Positions 50,978 through 59,892 of a stretch of DNA of 64,000 nucleotides are shown piece after piece. Numbering within the stretch: position 1 is the stretch's first letter; the number at the start of each line of letters is the position of its first letter. The notes below the pieces were generated by a model, which saw only the letters and a program-made list of their open reading frames with translations, was not told the DNA's origin and did no database searches. The stretch covers positions 62,001-126,000 of the forward strand of contig DASXTC010000021.1 of assembly GCA_036505635.1 (NCBI GenBank). The letters are read 5' to 3'. The position numbers were made by a program, and so were the translations under genes. The stretch is from DASXTC01 sp036505635 (GTDB lineage: Bacteria; Acidobacteriota; Polarisedimenticolia; JACPZX01; DASXTC01).

Positions 50978-52896
50978 GCCCTCGGCCTGATCAGTTCGGC
51001 CGGCGGGGCGGTCGTCTCCGCAACCACGACCCGATTGCGACCTTCCAGCTTGGCGCGGTAGAGCGCATGGTCGGCCGCGAGGAGGAGCTGGGCGGCGCTG
51101 GCGCCGTGATAGGGATACTCAGCCACGCCCAGCGAGATCGAGAGCTCCCCCAGCGCGCGACCCAGGTGCCGAACCTTGATCTGGCGCACCCCCTCGCGAA
51201 GGTCCTCGCCGCGCCGGCGCGTCACCTCCAGCGGGGCTTCCGACAGGAGGACGCAGAACTCCTCGCCTCCATACCGGCACGCGGTGTCCTCGCCGCGGAT
51301 CTGGCTCTGCAGGAAGCCGCCTATCGCCTGGAGCAGCACGTCGCCCGCCTCGTGCCCGAAGCTGTCGTTGAACTGCTTGAAGTGATCGATGTCGATCATG
51401 ATGACGCCGAATTCCCGGTTGTGTCGCGCGGCGCCGCGCAGCTCGCGGCAGATCAGCTCGTCGAGGTAGCGCCGGTTGAACAAGCCGGTGAGCGAATCGC
51501 GGATCGACTGGTTCCGCAGGATCTCCCTCAGCTTGAGATTCCCCAGCGCGAGCGAAACGCGGTCCGCGATCGTCTGGAGGAGCTTCATGTTGACCTTGGG
51601 CGGCTCCTGCCCGGCCTCGTCCTCGCGCGCGGGTCTCAGGCTCAGGACTCCGAGGACCTCCCCCTGCGCGATGAGCGGGAAGCAGATCGAGCTGGAGGGC
51701 CAGGGCGGGCGCATGTGGTTGCAGTGGAGCCCCGAGTAGTCGGGTACGTCCGTCCCCTGGTAGGTTGTCCTCGTCCCGCGCACGGTGTGACGCTGGACGA
51801 CGTGCGCCCCGCCGCGGCGCAGGGCCCAGCAGTCGTGCGGCTCGAACTGGTCCTGGCCGGGCTCGCCGGGGTAACCGCCCCACACCGCCGACAGCTCGAC
51901 GTGAGAGCGTGAGGGGTTGGTCGTGCTGATCGCCCCCGCCCACTCCGGCAGCAGGAGCAGGATGGAACGCGTGATCACGGGGTAGGCTTCCACGGTCTGG
52001 CGGCAGACCTGCAGCAGCTCGCCCATCTCGCCCAGGAGGTTCATCTCCTGAGTCCGATCCTCCAGCGTCGCGCTGTTCATCGCCAGCGCCGCGTTGACCC
52101 GGGCTTCGTCCTGGGCACGCACGGCGAGCTTCTCGGCCATGGAGTTGAACGCCGCGGCTATCTCCTGGAGCTCGTCGCCGCTGTAGATCTCCGCCCGCCT
52201 CGCCAGGTCGCCGCCCGCCATCGCCGCGGCGGCCTCCACCAGCGACTCGGTCGAACCCGAGATGTGCCGAGAAAGGAGCCCGGTCAACGCCAGGACGGCC
52301 AGCGCTATCACGAGCGGCACCACGACCGAGAGGATCTGGTTCACGTCTCCGGCGCGCACGTGGCCGATCTGACGTGCCTCAAGCGTATGCCGCTCCGCGG
52401 AGATCAGAGCGTCGACCTTCCTGCGAAGGTCGTCCATGAGCCGTTTGTCCTGCCTCCAGCCTCCCTCATCCGGAAGGCCGCCGGCCGCGCGCATGCGCCT
52501 GGCGATCTGCGGCTCCGCGGCCTCCTGCCTCCACTGCTGGAAGCCCCCCCTGATCCCTCTGACCCGGAGGCTCTGATCGGGGTCCCCGGCGACCATCAGC
52601 TCGAGCTCGGCGAGCTCCTCGCCAATCCGGGGGTGACTGGCGGCGTACGGTTCGAGGAAGCTCTCGTTTCCGGTGAGTAGGAAGCCCCGCTCGCCGTTCT
52701 CCGCCTCGATCGCGAGCGAGAGAATCCCCCGGGCTCGCGAGATGACCTCCTCCGCGCTCAGGACCTGTCTGGCGGTCCCGTCCTTCCAGATGAGGGAGCG
52801 ATACCCGACTACCCCCCCGACCAATATGAGACAGATCGGTACAGTGAACCCGAGGAGGATCTTTCTGCGGAGCTTTCCCTTGAAGCGGGGCGCCAT
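50947..52896 (-). CDS. Membrane diguanylate cyclase (CHASE3-like, HAMP, GAF-like, GGDEF)
   Basis: Inner-membrane enzyme that makes c-di-GMP, 649 residues. Helices at about 13-33 and 190-210 flank a periplasmic CHASE3-like helical domain with ENGERGFLLTGNESFL. A HAMP linker follows (ESLVEAAAAMAGGDLARRAE), then a GAF-like region with several Cys and His (about 290-450), then GGDEF with MIDIDHFKQFNDSFGHEAGD and the active site RYGGEEF. RGED five residues earlier is the RxxD inhibitory site, so it is active and feedback-controlled by sequence. It is 57 bases downstream of the sigma-factor gene on the same strand. Confidence 0.93.
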   Translation of the reverse strand: MAPRFKGKLRRKILLGFTVPICLILVGGVVGYRSLIWKDGTARQVLSAEEVISRARGILSLAIEAENGERGFLLTGNESFLEPYAASHPRIGEELAELELMVAGDPDQSLRVRGIRGGFQQWRQEAAEPQIARRMRAAGGLPDEGGWRQDKRLMDDLRRKVDALISAERHTLEARQIGHVRAGDVNQILSVVVPLVIALAVLALTGLLSRHISGSTESLVEAAAAMAGGDLARRAEIYSGDELQEIAAAFNSMAEKLAVRAQDEARVNAALAMNSATLEDRTQEMNLLGEMGELLQVCRQTVEAYPVITRSILLLLPEWAGAISTTNPSRSHVELSAVWGGYPGEPGQDQFEPHDCWALRRGGAHVVQRHTVRGTRTTYQGTDVPDYSGLHCNHMRPPWPSSSICFPLIAQGEVLGVLSLRPAREDEAGQEPPKVNMKLLQTIADRVSLALGNLKLREILRNQSIRDSLTGLFNRRYLDELICRELRGAARHNREFGVIMIDIDHFKQFNDSFGHEAGDVLLQAIGGFLQSQIRGEDTACRYGGEEFCVLLSEAPLEVTRRRGEDLREGVRQIKVRHLGRALGELSISLGVAEYPYHGASAAQLLLAADHALYRAKLEGRNRVVVAETTAPPAELIRPRAQVASESGSS

Positions 52897-52953
52897 GACT
52901 TGGTATTTATCGGCCGGGCGGAAGCGTGCCTTGAGCCGCCGGTGGGAGGTTTT

Positions 52954-53976
52954 TCAGCCCGCGGTGGGCCGGTTTCGGCGGCGGGCCAGGGCGGCCGGCG
53001 ACTCGGGCTCGTGGTCCTCGTCGTCGGCGACCTCGAAAAGGCGCAGGTCCTTGAGCTCGGCCCTGAGATAGGCGCGCAGCTTCTCGATCACCTTCTTCTC
53101 GATCAGGCGCACCGCCTCGCGCGTGATCCCGAAGTGGTCGCCGACCGCCTGGAGCGTCGCGGGTTCCTCGGCGACCAGGCGCTCCAGGAGCACGTACTTC
53201 TCTCTCTCCTTGAGCCCCTCGGAGAAGTCGGCCAGCTTGTCGCGCAGGATCTCCCGCAGTTCGGACTGGGCGACCTGCTCCTCGAGCGGGGGGCCGGCGG
53301 CCGGGATCGTCTCCCACACCTGCCGGTCGGAGTCCTCCGCGACAGGCGTGCTGAGGGACAGGTCCTTCGACGACAGGGCGCGTCCCACGTCGAGGACGTC
53401 CTGTTCGGTGGCGTCGAATGTCTCGGCGAGGAGCCTCGGGCCGGCGGTGACCCCCTGAAGCTCGAGGCGTTCCTTCTCCTTCTTTAGATTGTAGAAGAGG
53501 CGGCGCCGCGCGTTGGTGGTCCCCACCTTCACGATGCTCCAGTGGTCCAGCAGGTACTTGAGCATGTAGGCGCGGATCCACCAGGCCGCATAGGAGGAGA
53601 AGGGGACGCCGCGCAGCGGGTCGTATTTCTTGACGGCGTGCATCAGGCCGATGTTGCCCTCCTGGACCAGGTCGAGGAGGTTGAGGAAGGTCCGCCGGTA
53701 GTCGAAGGCGATCTTCACCACCAGCCTGAGGTTGCCCGTGACGAGCCTGTAGGCCGCCTCGGCGTCGCCGAAGTCGCGGTACCGGACCGCCAGCTCGTGC
53801 TCCTCCTCGCGCGTGAGGCGGGGAAACCGGGTCAACTGGCGGATGTAGTGACGGAATGTGTCGCCACGGGGGATGAGCTCGGCCTCCCCGGGAGGTTCCG
53901 GCTCGTCGTGGGACGGCGGCAGGGCCGGGACGGTCTCGGCGGGGGGAGGGATGGCGCCCTTTTTTTTCTTTCGCAT
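52954..53976 (-). CDS. Sigma-70-family RNA polymerase sigma factor (RpoH/sigma-32-like)
   Basis: Alternative sigma factor of 340 residues. Region 2: LRLVVKIAFDYRRTFLNLLDL, VQEGNIGLMHAVKKYDPLRG, FSSYAAWWIRAYMLKYLLD. Region 4: EGLKEREKYVLLERLVAEEP then LQAVGDHFGITREAVRLIEK, the -35-binding helix-turn-helix. It lacks region 1.1 and is the right length for sigma-32. The N-terminus has KKKK encoded by eight A in a row near the start, a possible slippage site. The start ATG 53976. The cyclase gene follows, so this sigma factor may link stress response to c-di-GMP. Confidence 0.9.
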   Translation of the reverse strand: MRKKKKGAIPPPAETVPALPPSHDEPEPPGEAELIPRGDTFRHYIRQLTRFPRLTREEEHELAVRYRDFGDAEAAYRLVTGNLRLVVKIAFDYRRTFLNLLDLVQEGNIGLMHAVKKYDPLRGVPFSSYAAWWIRAYMLKYLLDHWSIVKVGTTNARRRLFYNLKKEKERLELQGVTAGPRLLAETFDATEQDVLDVGRALSSKDLSLSTPVAEDSDRQVWETIPAAGPPLEEQVAQSELREILRDKLADFSEGLKEREKYVLLERLVAEEPATLQAVGDHFGITREAVRLIEKKVIEKLRAYLRAELKDLRLFEVADDEDHEPESPAALARRRNRPTAG

Positions 53977-54046
53977 GCGTCGTGGCCGGAATCCGCTCTA
54001 TCCGGGCGATCCTAGCACAGTGGGCGCCCCCACCCGGCGGCGGTCG

Positions 54047-54074
54047 TTGACAGGCCCCCTCGAACGTGTAGAAT
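54047..54074 (+). promoter_or_regulatory. Strong sigma-70 promoter P1 upstream of bactofilin
   Basis: TTGACA (54047-54052), 16-base spacer, TAGAAT (54069-54074): an exact -35 and five of six at -10. Transcription would start near 54081, about 194 bases before the bactofilin ATG. Confidence 0.75.
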
Positions 54075-54151
54075 GGCGCCTGATTCAGACGACAGATTCC
54101 GAACGCCAGCGCCGAGGCCCCGCAGCCCTGCAGCGGGGTCTCTGTATTTAC

Positions 54152-54189
54152 GGCCGTGCCGCGCCTCCTTGACACTTTTCGGCACGGCC
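54152..54189. repeat. Perfect 10-bp inverted repeat upstream of bactofilin
   Basis: GGCCGTGCCG (54152-54161) and CGGCACGGCC (54180-54189) are exact reverse complements with 18 bases between them. The right arm lies inside the spacer of promoter P2, so it could be an operator for P2, or a hairpin in the P1 transcript. No T run follows. Confidence 0.6.
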
Positions 54190-54197
54190 ACAATGTT
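54169..54197 (+). promoter_or_regulatory. Second predicted promoter P2 upstream of bactofilin
   Basis: TTGACA (54169-54174), 17 bases, AATGTT (54192-54197). The -10 is weak. The same -35/-10 pair (TTGACA, 17, AATGTT) occurs on the minus strand before kamA (26551-26523). Confidence 0.45.
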
Positions 54198-54274
54198 TGT
54201 CGGGTCATCATGACAGGCCGGTCCCTCCCCCGCGGGCCCGGTGTCGACAACCCGCCATGACGGAGGATTTCAAG

Positions 54275-54808
54275 ATGTGGGACAAGAAAGATGGTGAGAG
54301 GGACCGTATGGAGCCACAGCCGGTCCGCACAGAAACGCCCCGCACGGTCGCGGCCCCCGCGTTCCAGGGCAAGACCGCCCACGCCAACATCGGCCAATCC
54401 CTCTTCATCAAAGGGGAGGTCACGGGCAGCGAGGACCTGATGGTTGAGGGGCGCGTGGAGGGCCGCATCGACCTGAGGGACCACAACCTGACCATCGGCG
54501 CAAACGGCAGGGTGCACGCCGAGATCCACGCGAAGAACATCACGATTATCGGCGAAGTGACGGGTAACGTGATGGCCGATGAGAAGGCGGACCTGACCGA
54601 CACGGCGCGGCTGGTCGGTGACGTCCGGGCGCCCCGCATCTCGATCTCGGATGGCGCGCAGTTCAAGGGGAGCGTGGATATGGTGCAGAGTCGCAAGGAG
54701 AGCGCGGAGAAGACAAACGTCCCGCACCAGCAGAAGGCGGCCGTGGCGATGACCGGGGGACAGGTCCCGGGCGTGCAGATGGCCCAGGCGGGAAAGGTGG
54801 TCCAGTAG
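54275..54808 (+). CDS. Bactofilin
   Basis: Cytoskeletal polymer-forming protein of 177 residues. The central beta-helix domain starts QSLFIKGEVTGSEDLMVEGR and contains regular repeats such as GRIDLRDHNLTIGANGRV and VTGNVMADEKADLTDTARLV. The Pro/Gln-rich tail after about residue 135 is typical of bactofilins, and no transmembrane segment is present. The start ATG 54275 has GGAGG eight bases before it; an ATG at 54257 lies upstream of that ribosome site and is less likely. Two promoters precede it. Role: scaffold for cell shape or local protein placement. Confidence 0.92.
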   Translation: MWDKKDGERDRMEPQPVRTETPRTVAAPAFQGKTAHANIGQSLFIKGEVTGSEDLMVEGRVEGRIDLRDHNLTIGANGRVHAEIHAKNITIIGEVTGNVMADEKADLTDTARLVGDVRAPRISISDGAQFKGSVDMVQSRKESAEKTNVPHQQKAAVAMTGGQVPGVQMAQAGKVVQ

Positions 54809-54844
54809 CATCAGGTGGTGCCAAAGCCGATCAGAGCCAGCAGC

Positions 54845-55489
54845 ATGACTCCGGTGACATCCGTCCAGCAGACGACGAATGACTCGACCTTCGCGAGCCA
54901 ATGCCTTGGGGAATTCCTCACCCGGGTGCTGAAAGTCGATCCGCACCCCGCCGTGCTCGACCTTGGAGTGCTGTGCGGGGCCAACATCGCGTTCCTCGGT
55001 GAGAAGGGGTGCCGTGTCTCGGTGGAGAGCCTTCCCTCCGGTCCGATCCGGAAGGACGGGGCTTCCGCCGAGGCGCTCTCCTTGGGGCCCGGTGGGGCAA
55101 AGCTTCCGACCTCTCCTCTGAAGTACCCCCCCGGGAGCTTCTCCGGAGTGCTGGCCTGGGATGCGATCGCGCGCATGCCGCTCCAGCAAGCGACCCCGTT
55201 CGCTGAGATCCTCCGGTCGCTCCTGCTCGATGGGGGGGTGATCCTCGCGCACTTCCCCGGCGCGGCCGGCCGTCCCGGCGCCCCAGCCGGCCGGTACAGG
55301 ATTCTCGGCGACGACCGGCTCAAGCTCGAGCCCACCGACATGCGCCTGCTCGCCTCCTCTCAGCCCCCCTACCAGAACCGGGAGATCTACATGCTCTTCT
55401 CGCGGTTCGAGATCGTGCGTCTCTCGCAGCTCAAGTCGGGGACCCGCGAAGTCCTCGTCGCCCGCCCGCGGCTCTCCGGTCGGAGCTGA
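54845..55489 (+). CDS. Methyltransferase-fold protein, probably degenerate
   Basis: Protein of about 214 residues. HPAVLDLGVLCGANIAFLGEKG has the shape of class I methyltransferase motif I but with LGVLCG in place of GxGxG, so SAM binding is uncertain. PPGSFSGVLAWDAIARMP and ILRSLLLDGGVILAHFPG match the later strands. I recall similar LDLGP-type proteins next to bactofilin genes in acidobacterial genomes; here it follows bactofilin by about 36 bases (or six if GTG 54815 is the start). The ribosome site is weak at both starts. Confidence 0.65.
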   Translation: MTPVTSVQQTTNDSTFASQCLGEFLTRVLKVDPHPAVLDLGVLCGANIAFLGEKGCRVSVESLPSGPIRKDGASAEALSLGPGGAKLPTSPLKYPPGSFSGVLAWDAIARMPLQQATPFAEILRSLLLDGGVILAHFPGAAGRPGAPAGRYRILGDDRLKLEPTDMRLLASSQPPYQNREIYMLFSRFEIVRLSQLKSGTREVLVARPRLSGRS

Positions 55490-55825
55490 GCCAAGTCTGG
55501 CCCGGATTGGAACAGACCCGTCCGGGCCGCCGCCTCCGCGAAAAGAACCGTGGTACGAGTCCTTTGAGAGGGTCGAGGGAGCTCGCGCGCGCCACGTGAG
55601 GCCCGAAAGGTCGGCGCAAACAGGACACTTCTTGTGGACGGACGTTCGACCGCTCCGCGATCCGCGGTTCCCTCTCCACATCCATAAGTGGCCGAAGGGC
55701 CGTGGGGTTAGCCGAGAATACGGGGATTTTCGGAGTCTCGTTGTAACCCTGGCGCGGCGATTGCTATCTAAGGAGTCAGAGTTGAACGAACGGATTCAAC
55801 CGCGAAGGCGGAAGAGAGGCGGAGA
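55490..55825. other. Intergenic region, no gene recognised
   Basis: 336 bases. It starts with an inverted repeat GGCCCGG (55499-55505) and CCGGGCC (55522-55528) soon after the upstream stop, stem-like but without a T run. The rest has no convincing ORF. A promoter is predicted at 55741-55770. Confidence 0.5.
55741..55770 (+). promoter_or_regulatory. Predicted promoter of the gene at 55826
   Basis: TTGTAA (55741-55746), 18-base spacer, TATCTA (55765-55770) preceded by TGC, an extended -10. An AGGAG (55771-55775) six bases before TTG 55782 could also start a short leader peptide that overlaps the next gene out of frame. Confidence 0.45.
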
Positions 55826-56218
55826 ATGTTCTCGGCGGCGAAGCGGTCCGACACGGCGAACTTCGGCGCGAGGGACCGGGTCCTGATCTGCAAAAAAGCC
55901 CCGGCCGATGCGGCGGACCAGGAATGGACGCTCGACGGACGCGCGACACGCTTCGATTCCGTCGGCACGCTGGCCGAGGCGCTTGCCCTCTGTATCCGCG
56001 AGCCGGTCGGCAAGCTGATCATCAACATGTTCTCCTTCACCTCCTCGGAGCTGACCGCGCTGAGCTTCTTCCGCGGGATGCGTCCCGACCAGCACGTCAT
56101 ACTCGTCTGCAGGGAAGAGGTCGCCCCGATGCTGCTCGAGTCGGGCCTGGCCGACGAGTGCCACACGGTCCTGATCCCCGAAGGTCCCCGAAACCGAGCA
56201 CACCGCGCCCGGACCTAG
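55826..56218 (+). CDS. Hypothetical protein, possible receiver-like fold
   Basis: Protein of 130 residues of no family I recognise. Alternating strands and helices (DRVLICKK, KLIINMFSFTSSELTALSFF, HVILVCREEVAPMLLESG) look like a Rossmann-type or receiver-like fold, but no phospho-acceptor Asp is in the expected place. No signal or membrane segment. ATG 55826 has a GGCGGAGA stretch just before it. It converges on the large fusion gene with 18 bases between stops. Confidence 0.6.
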   Translation: MFSAAKRSDTANFGARDRVLICKKAPADAADQEWTLDGRATRFDSVGTLAEALALCIREPVGKLIINMFSFTSSELTALSFFRGMRPDQHVILVCREEVAPMLLESGLADECHTVLIPEGPRNRAHRART

Positions 56219-56236
56219 TTCACCGCCCTCGATCGC

Positions 56237-59200
56237 CTATCTGCGCAGCTCCCCGCCGGGGGCCCCGCCCGTCCCGGGGGCCGAGGACGGATCGATCCCT
56301 GACTGGAGGCGTCCGATCGTCTGGTCGATCCCACGGATCGCTTCGGGATCCTCCTCGATGTCGCTCAAACGCCTCAGCGCCGCGATCGCGTCGGCGGGAC
56401 GCTTCATCCTCATCGCGAGCCCCGCGATGTTCCTGAGCGCCTCGGCGTCTCCTTCCATCTCCTTGTCGAGGTCGCGCCAGACCTGAATCGCCTCTTCCTG
56501 GCGCTCGAGGTCGTTGAGCGTCCTGGCCAGCAGTCGCCGGGAGGAGCTGTCCTTGCGATTCCACCGCAGGGCGGTGCGCAGGTACGATGCGGCCGCCGCG
56601 AGGTCCTGGCGCTCGATCGCCTGCGCCGCCTGGCGGTGGTTCCAGGAGGCCAGAGAGTCGGCCAGCCCCGTGATCGTCCGGTACTGGGCGATGGCCCCTT
56701 CGTGATCTCCCAGAGCCAGGCTCGCCAGCGCGAGATCACTGGCGGCGTCGATGCTGGTCTCGGCGGGCCGGGGCGTCTCCGGGTAGAGATCGAAGTAGAG
56801 CCGCAGGTGCGGCCTCCCTTCCTCGTACCGGCCCAGCGCCACCAGAGCCCGCCCCTGGTACAGGTGCGCGAAGGGGCCCGTCTCGGGATCGTGCCCCGCT
56901 TCCTGGCCGGAGCAGCCCGCCGGGTCCTCGAACCGTCTCACGGCCTGAAGAGCCCCTTCCGGATCTCCGGCCACCAGACGCGCCCTGCCCAGCTCGAGGA
57001 GGCAGGCCGGATCCCCCGCGGCCTTCTCGAGCATCTTCACCGCCCCTGCCGCGTCTCCCGAGGCGATCCGTCGCGAGGCGATCCCGATGGTGGCGCGGGG
57101 CTGCAGCGGGTAGAGGGCGAGCGCCTCTGTCCAGGCCCGCTCGGCCCCGGCCGAGTCCGCCCTCTTGTTGAGGAGGTCGCCGCGCGCGGCAATCAGGCTC
57201 GCGCGGCCGGCCGGGCCCGGGTCGTCGAGCGCCGTCGCCGCGTCGAGCAGCGCGTCGGCGCGCTCCAGCAGGTTCGCCCTCGTCAAGCGCGCGGCGAGGC
57301 GCACCAGGAGCGCGACGGTGCCTCCGGGGCCCTCCGCCCGCGGGTCGGGCACGACCAGATGCGGGAGCACGGTGGTCGGCATCTTCGAGATCTCGACGTC
57401 ATTGGCCTGGTAATCGTCGCGGAAGAGGGACCGCGCGGCGGCGAACTCGATGTAGGCGTTGTCGTCGGTGTTGAGCGGGCCGCTCTCGACCAGGGGACGT
57501 TCCGGGCCGGCCCCCACGAAGGCGTCGAAGTCCGCGTCTCCCATCCTGAAGCGGGCCAGGAGGTCCTCGGGGGAGAATACCTTCACGCGGGCCAGGTCGG
57601 CCGAGACCCGCGTCGGGGCCATCCGGGCCGAGATCCTCTCGAGGTCGAGCCGTATCGGATCGGCGCCGCCGAGGATCAGGATGTCGCCGACCGATCCCTT
57701 GAAGACCATCCGGTGAGGAAAGACCGTCGCGAAGGTCCTGAGCAGGACCTTCACCGAGTCCACGTCCATCCCGTAGAGCTGGATCCACTGACACAACAGG
57801 CCCGAGGGGGCGAGCCTCGAACGCGCCAGCTCGAAGAACTCCCGCGTGAATAGCTTGGAGGGCCCGGTGAGCCACGGGTTCGACGGCTCGGACATGATGA
57901 TGTCGTACCTCTCGGGGGAGACCAGGAGGTCGTTGCGCGCGTCGTTGATGCGCACGCGCGCGCGGGGATCCTCGAGAGGGCGCCCGTTGATCGGTTCGAA
58001 CCAGGTCTGGGCCGCCATGATGGCCGGCTCGATCTCGACGATCGTGAGCCGCTCGATCGGATGGGTCAGGGTCGACCCGGCGCTCACCCCGCTTCCCATC
58101 CCGATCACAAGAGCCGAGCGCGGGTCGGTCGCCACCAGAAGCGGAAGCTGCCCCAGCAGCACCTGCGTGTCCATGTCGCCTACCGACGAGGCGTCCACCT
58201 TCCCGTTGACCGACAGGACCGTGTTGACCTTGCCCGCCATCCTCTCGGGGCGTCTCTCCACCGACACCGTGGTGGTGGGGCCGTCTTTGTAGAAGAGCTG
58301 CGAGTGGGCGGCGTGGTACTCGACGAACTCCCGCCGCGAGCGGAACTGCTGCAGGTAACGCGGCGCGTACTGGAAGACGCCGCTCGTCATGATCATCTCG
58401 TCCCACGGGGGCATCGCCGTCACCAGGCCGGGCAGAATGACGAGCAGCGCCGTCGAGAGACCGTACCTCAGGATCGGTTTCTGCGAAGAGCTGCACGCCA
58501 GAAGCAGCGCGCCGGCGGCCACGTTGAGCGCGCAGCCCGCCATCAGCGCGGCCTGTAGCCCGATCCAGGGGATCAGGAGGAAGCCGGCGGCGCAGGAGCC
58601 GAGGATCGCCCCGATCGTGTTGGACGCGTAGAGTGAGGCCACCGGCGAGGAGACAGCGCCACCGCGGCGCAGCGCGGCTCGCGCCGTGAGCGGGAAGGCC
58701 GCTCCCAGAAAGAGGGTCGGCGGCAGCATCACCAGGGAGGCCAGCAGGAACCTCCCGCAGCCGAACAGGATGGGCGAGTCGCCCGTCATCGCGTAGAGCT
58801 TCAGGAACGCGTAGGGCAGCTCGGGGAAGAGCCAGATCCCCGTGATGGCGGTGAACCCGGCGCTCAGCTCGATCAGAGTTAAGGCCTGCACGGCGTCGGG
58901 GATTCGCGGGAGCAGACGCGTGGTCAGGGCGCAGCCCAGCGCCAGGCCGGACAGGAAGGTCGCCAGCATGATCGTGAATGCCTGAGTGGAGGAGCCCAGC
59001 ACCAGAGACAGGATGCGCGTCCAGACCACCTCGAAGATCAGGGCCCCGGCTCCCGAGGCGGCGAAGACGAGGAGCAGGACGATGAAGGGGACCGGGGCGC
59101 GCTCCGTCCCGGCTGTCGTGGAGGCCCGTGGCTCGGCCCGCGCCTCGACCGCCGGGACCGCTCCCCGGACCCTGGCCCGCGCCAGGTAGAAGGCCGCTGC

Positions 59201-59845
59201 CGCCGCCGCGAGATTGGCCCCGGCCGCGACGAAGGCCGAGGCCTTCAGGCCGATCAATGGCAGGAGCAGGAAGCCGGTGAGCGCGGTGCCGGCCACCGCG
59301 CCGATCGTGTTGGCGGCATAGAGGGCTCCCGCGCCTGTCCCGCTCGCGTCGCCTCCGTCCCGCGGCCCGCGCGCCGCCGGGTGCCGCTCCAGGTGCGCGC
59401 TCAGGATCGGGAGGGTCGCCCCCATCAGCGTCGTGGGGGCCAGCAGCACGAGGCCGGCCAGCGCGAACCTCAGCGCGTTGAGCGCGGCGGGCGAGGCGCC
59501 CGCGAGGCTGAAGGCTACCCGGTAGAGCGGGATCAGCGCGGGCAGGACCGCGAGGACGGCCAGCGCGAGCACGGCGATCGCCGCCTCCATGAGCGCGTAG
59601 ACCTTCAGGGGATCGCCGAAACGATCGCCGCGCCGCCCCACGAGGAGGGAGCCAAGCGCGAGGCCTCCCATGAAGGCGGCCAGCACGGTGCTGACGGCGT
59701 AGGTGGTCGAACCGAAAACCAGGACGAGGGAGCGGCTCCAGACGACCTCGTAGATGAGACCGCTGGCGCCCGACAGAAAGAAGATGAACAGCAGCGCGAG
59801 GCGGTGGCCCCGTCCGTTGCCGGGGCCGGATCCCTCTGATAACAT
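56237..59845 (-). CDS. Fused membrane domain/spermidine-synthase-like protein with TPR tail
   Basis: Protein of about 1202 residues. The first 500 hold two membrane halves with repeated motifs (FFLSGASGLIYEVVWSRSLVLV and FAASGAGALIFEVVWTRIL, shown in part), giving about 12-14 helices. A spermidine-synthase-like Rossmann domain follows, with SALVIGMGSGVSAGSTLTHP, LTIVEIEPAIMAA, and YDIIMSEPSNPWLTG. The last 370 residues are TPR-like repeats. Such fused proteins are common in acidobacterial and deltaproteobacterial genomes; none has a firm function that I know. ATG 59845 is preferred to the ORF start at 59872. Confidence 0.85.
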   Translation of the reverse strand: MLSEGSGPGNGRGHRLALLFIFFLSGASGLIYEVVWSRSLVLVFGSTTYAVSTVLAAFMGGLALGSLLVGRRGDRFGDPLKVYALMEAAIAVLALAVLAVLPALIPLYRVAFSLAGASPAALNALRFALAGLVLLAPTTLMGATLPILSAHLERHPAARGPRDGGDASGTGAGALYAANTIGAVAGTALTGFLLLPLIGLKASAFVAAGANLAAAAAAFYLARARVRGAVPAVEARAEPRASTTAGTERAPVPFIVLLLVFAASGAGALIFEVVWTRILSLVLGSSTQAFTIMLATFLSGLALGCALTTRLLPRIPDAVQALTLIELSAGFTAITGIWLFPELPYAFLKLYAMTGDSPILFGCGRFLLASLVMLPPTLFLGAAFPLTARAALRRGGAVSSPVASLYASNTIGAILGSCAAGFLLIPWIGLQAALMAGCALNVAAGALLLACSSSQKPILRYGLSTALLVILPGLVTAMPPWDEMIMTSGVFQYAPRYLQQFRSRREFVEYHAAHSQLFYKDGPTTTVSVERRPERMAGKVNTVLSVNGKVDASSVGDMDTQVLLGQLPLLVATDPRSALVIGMGSGVSAGSTLTHPIERLTIVEIEPAIMAAQTWFEPINGRPLEDPRARVRINDARNDLLVSPERYDIIMSEPSNPWLTGPSKLFTREFFELARSRLAPSGLLCQWIQLYGMDVDSVKVLLRTFATVFPHRMVFKGSVGDILILGGADPIRLDLERISARMAPTRVSADLARVKVFSPEDLLARFRMGDADFDAFVGAGPERPLVESGPLNTDDNAYIEFAAARSLFRDDYQANDVEISKMPTTVLPHLVVPDPRAEGPGGTVALLVRLAARLTRANLLERADALLDAATALDDPGPAGRASLIAARGDLLNKRADSAGAERAWTEALALYPLQPRATIGIASRRIASGDAAGAVKMLEKAAGDPACLLELGRARLVAGDPEGALQAVRRFEDPAGCSGQEAGHDPETGPFAHLYQGRALVALGRYEEGRPHLRLYFDLYPETPRPAETSIDAASDLALASLALGDHEGAIAQYRTITGLADSLASWNHRQAAQAIERQDLAAAASYLRTALRWNRKDSSSRRLLARTLNDLERQEEAIQVWRDLDKEMEGDAEALRNIAGLAMRMKRPADAIAALRRLSDIEEDPEAIRGIDQTIGRLQSGIDPSSAPGTGGAPGGELRR

Positions 59846-59892
59846 CGCATCAATGTAAAGACGGCACACCAACCGGTCAAGGGAGCGCCCGC

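Noticed and set aside
55782..55886. Short leader peptide starting at TTG 55782
   Set aside because: It has a ribosome site, but most of it overlaps the next gene out of frame and it is Arg-rich like other chance frames here.
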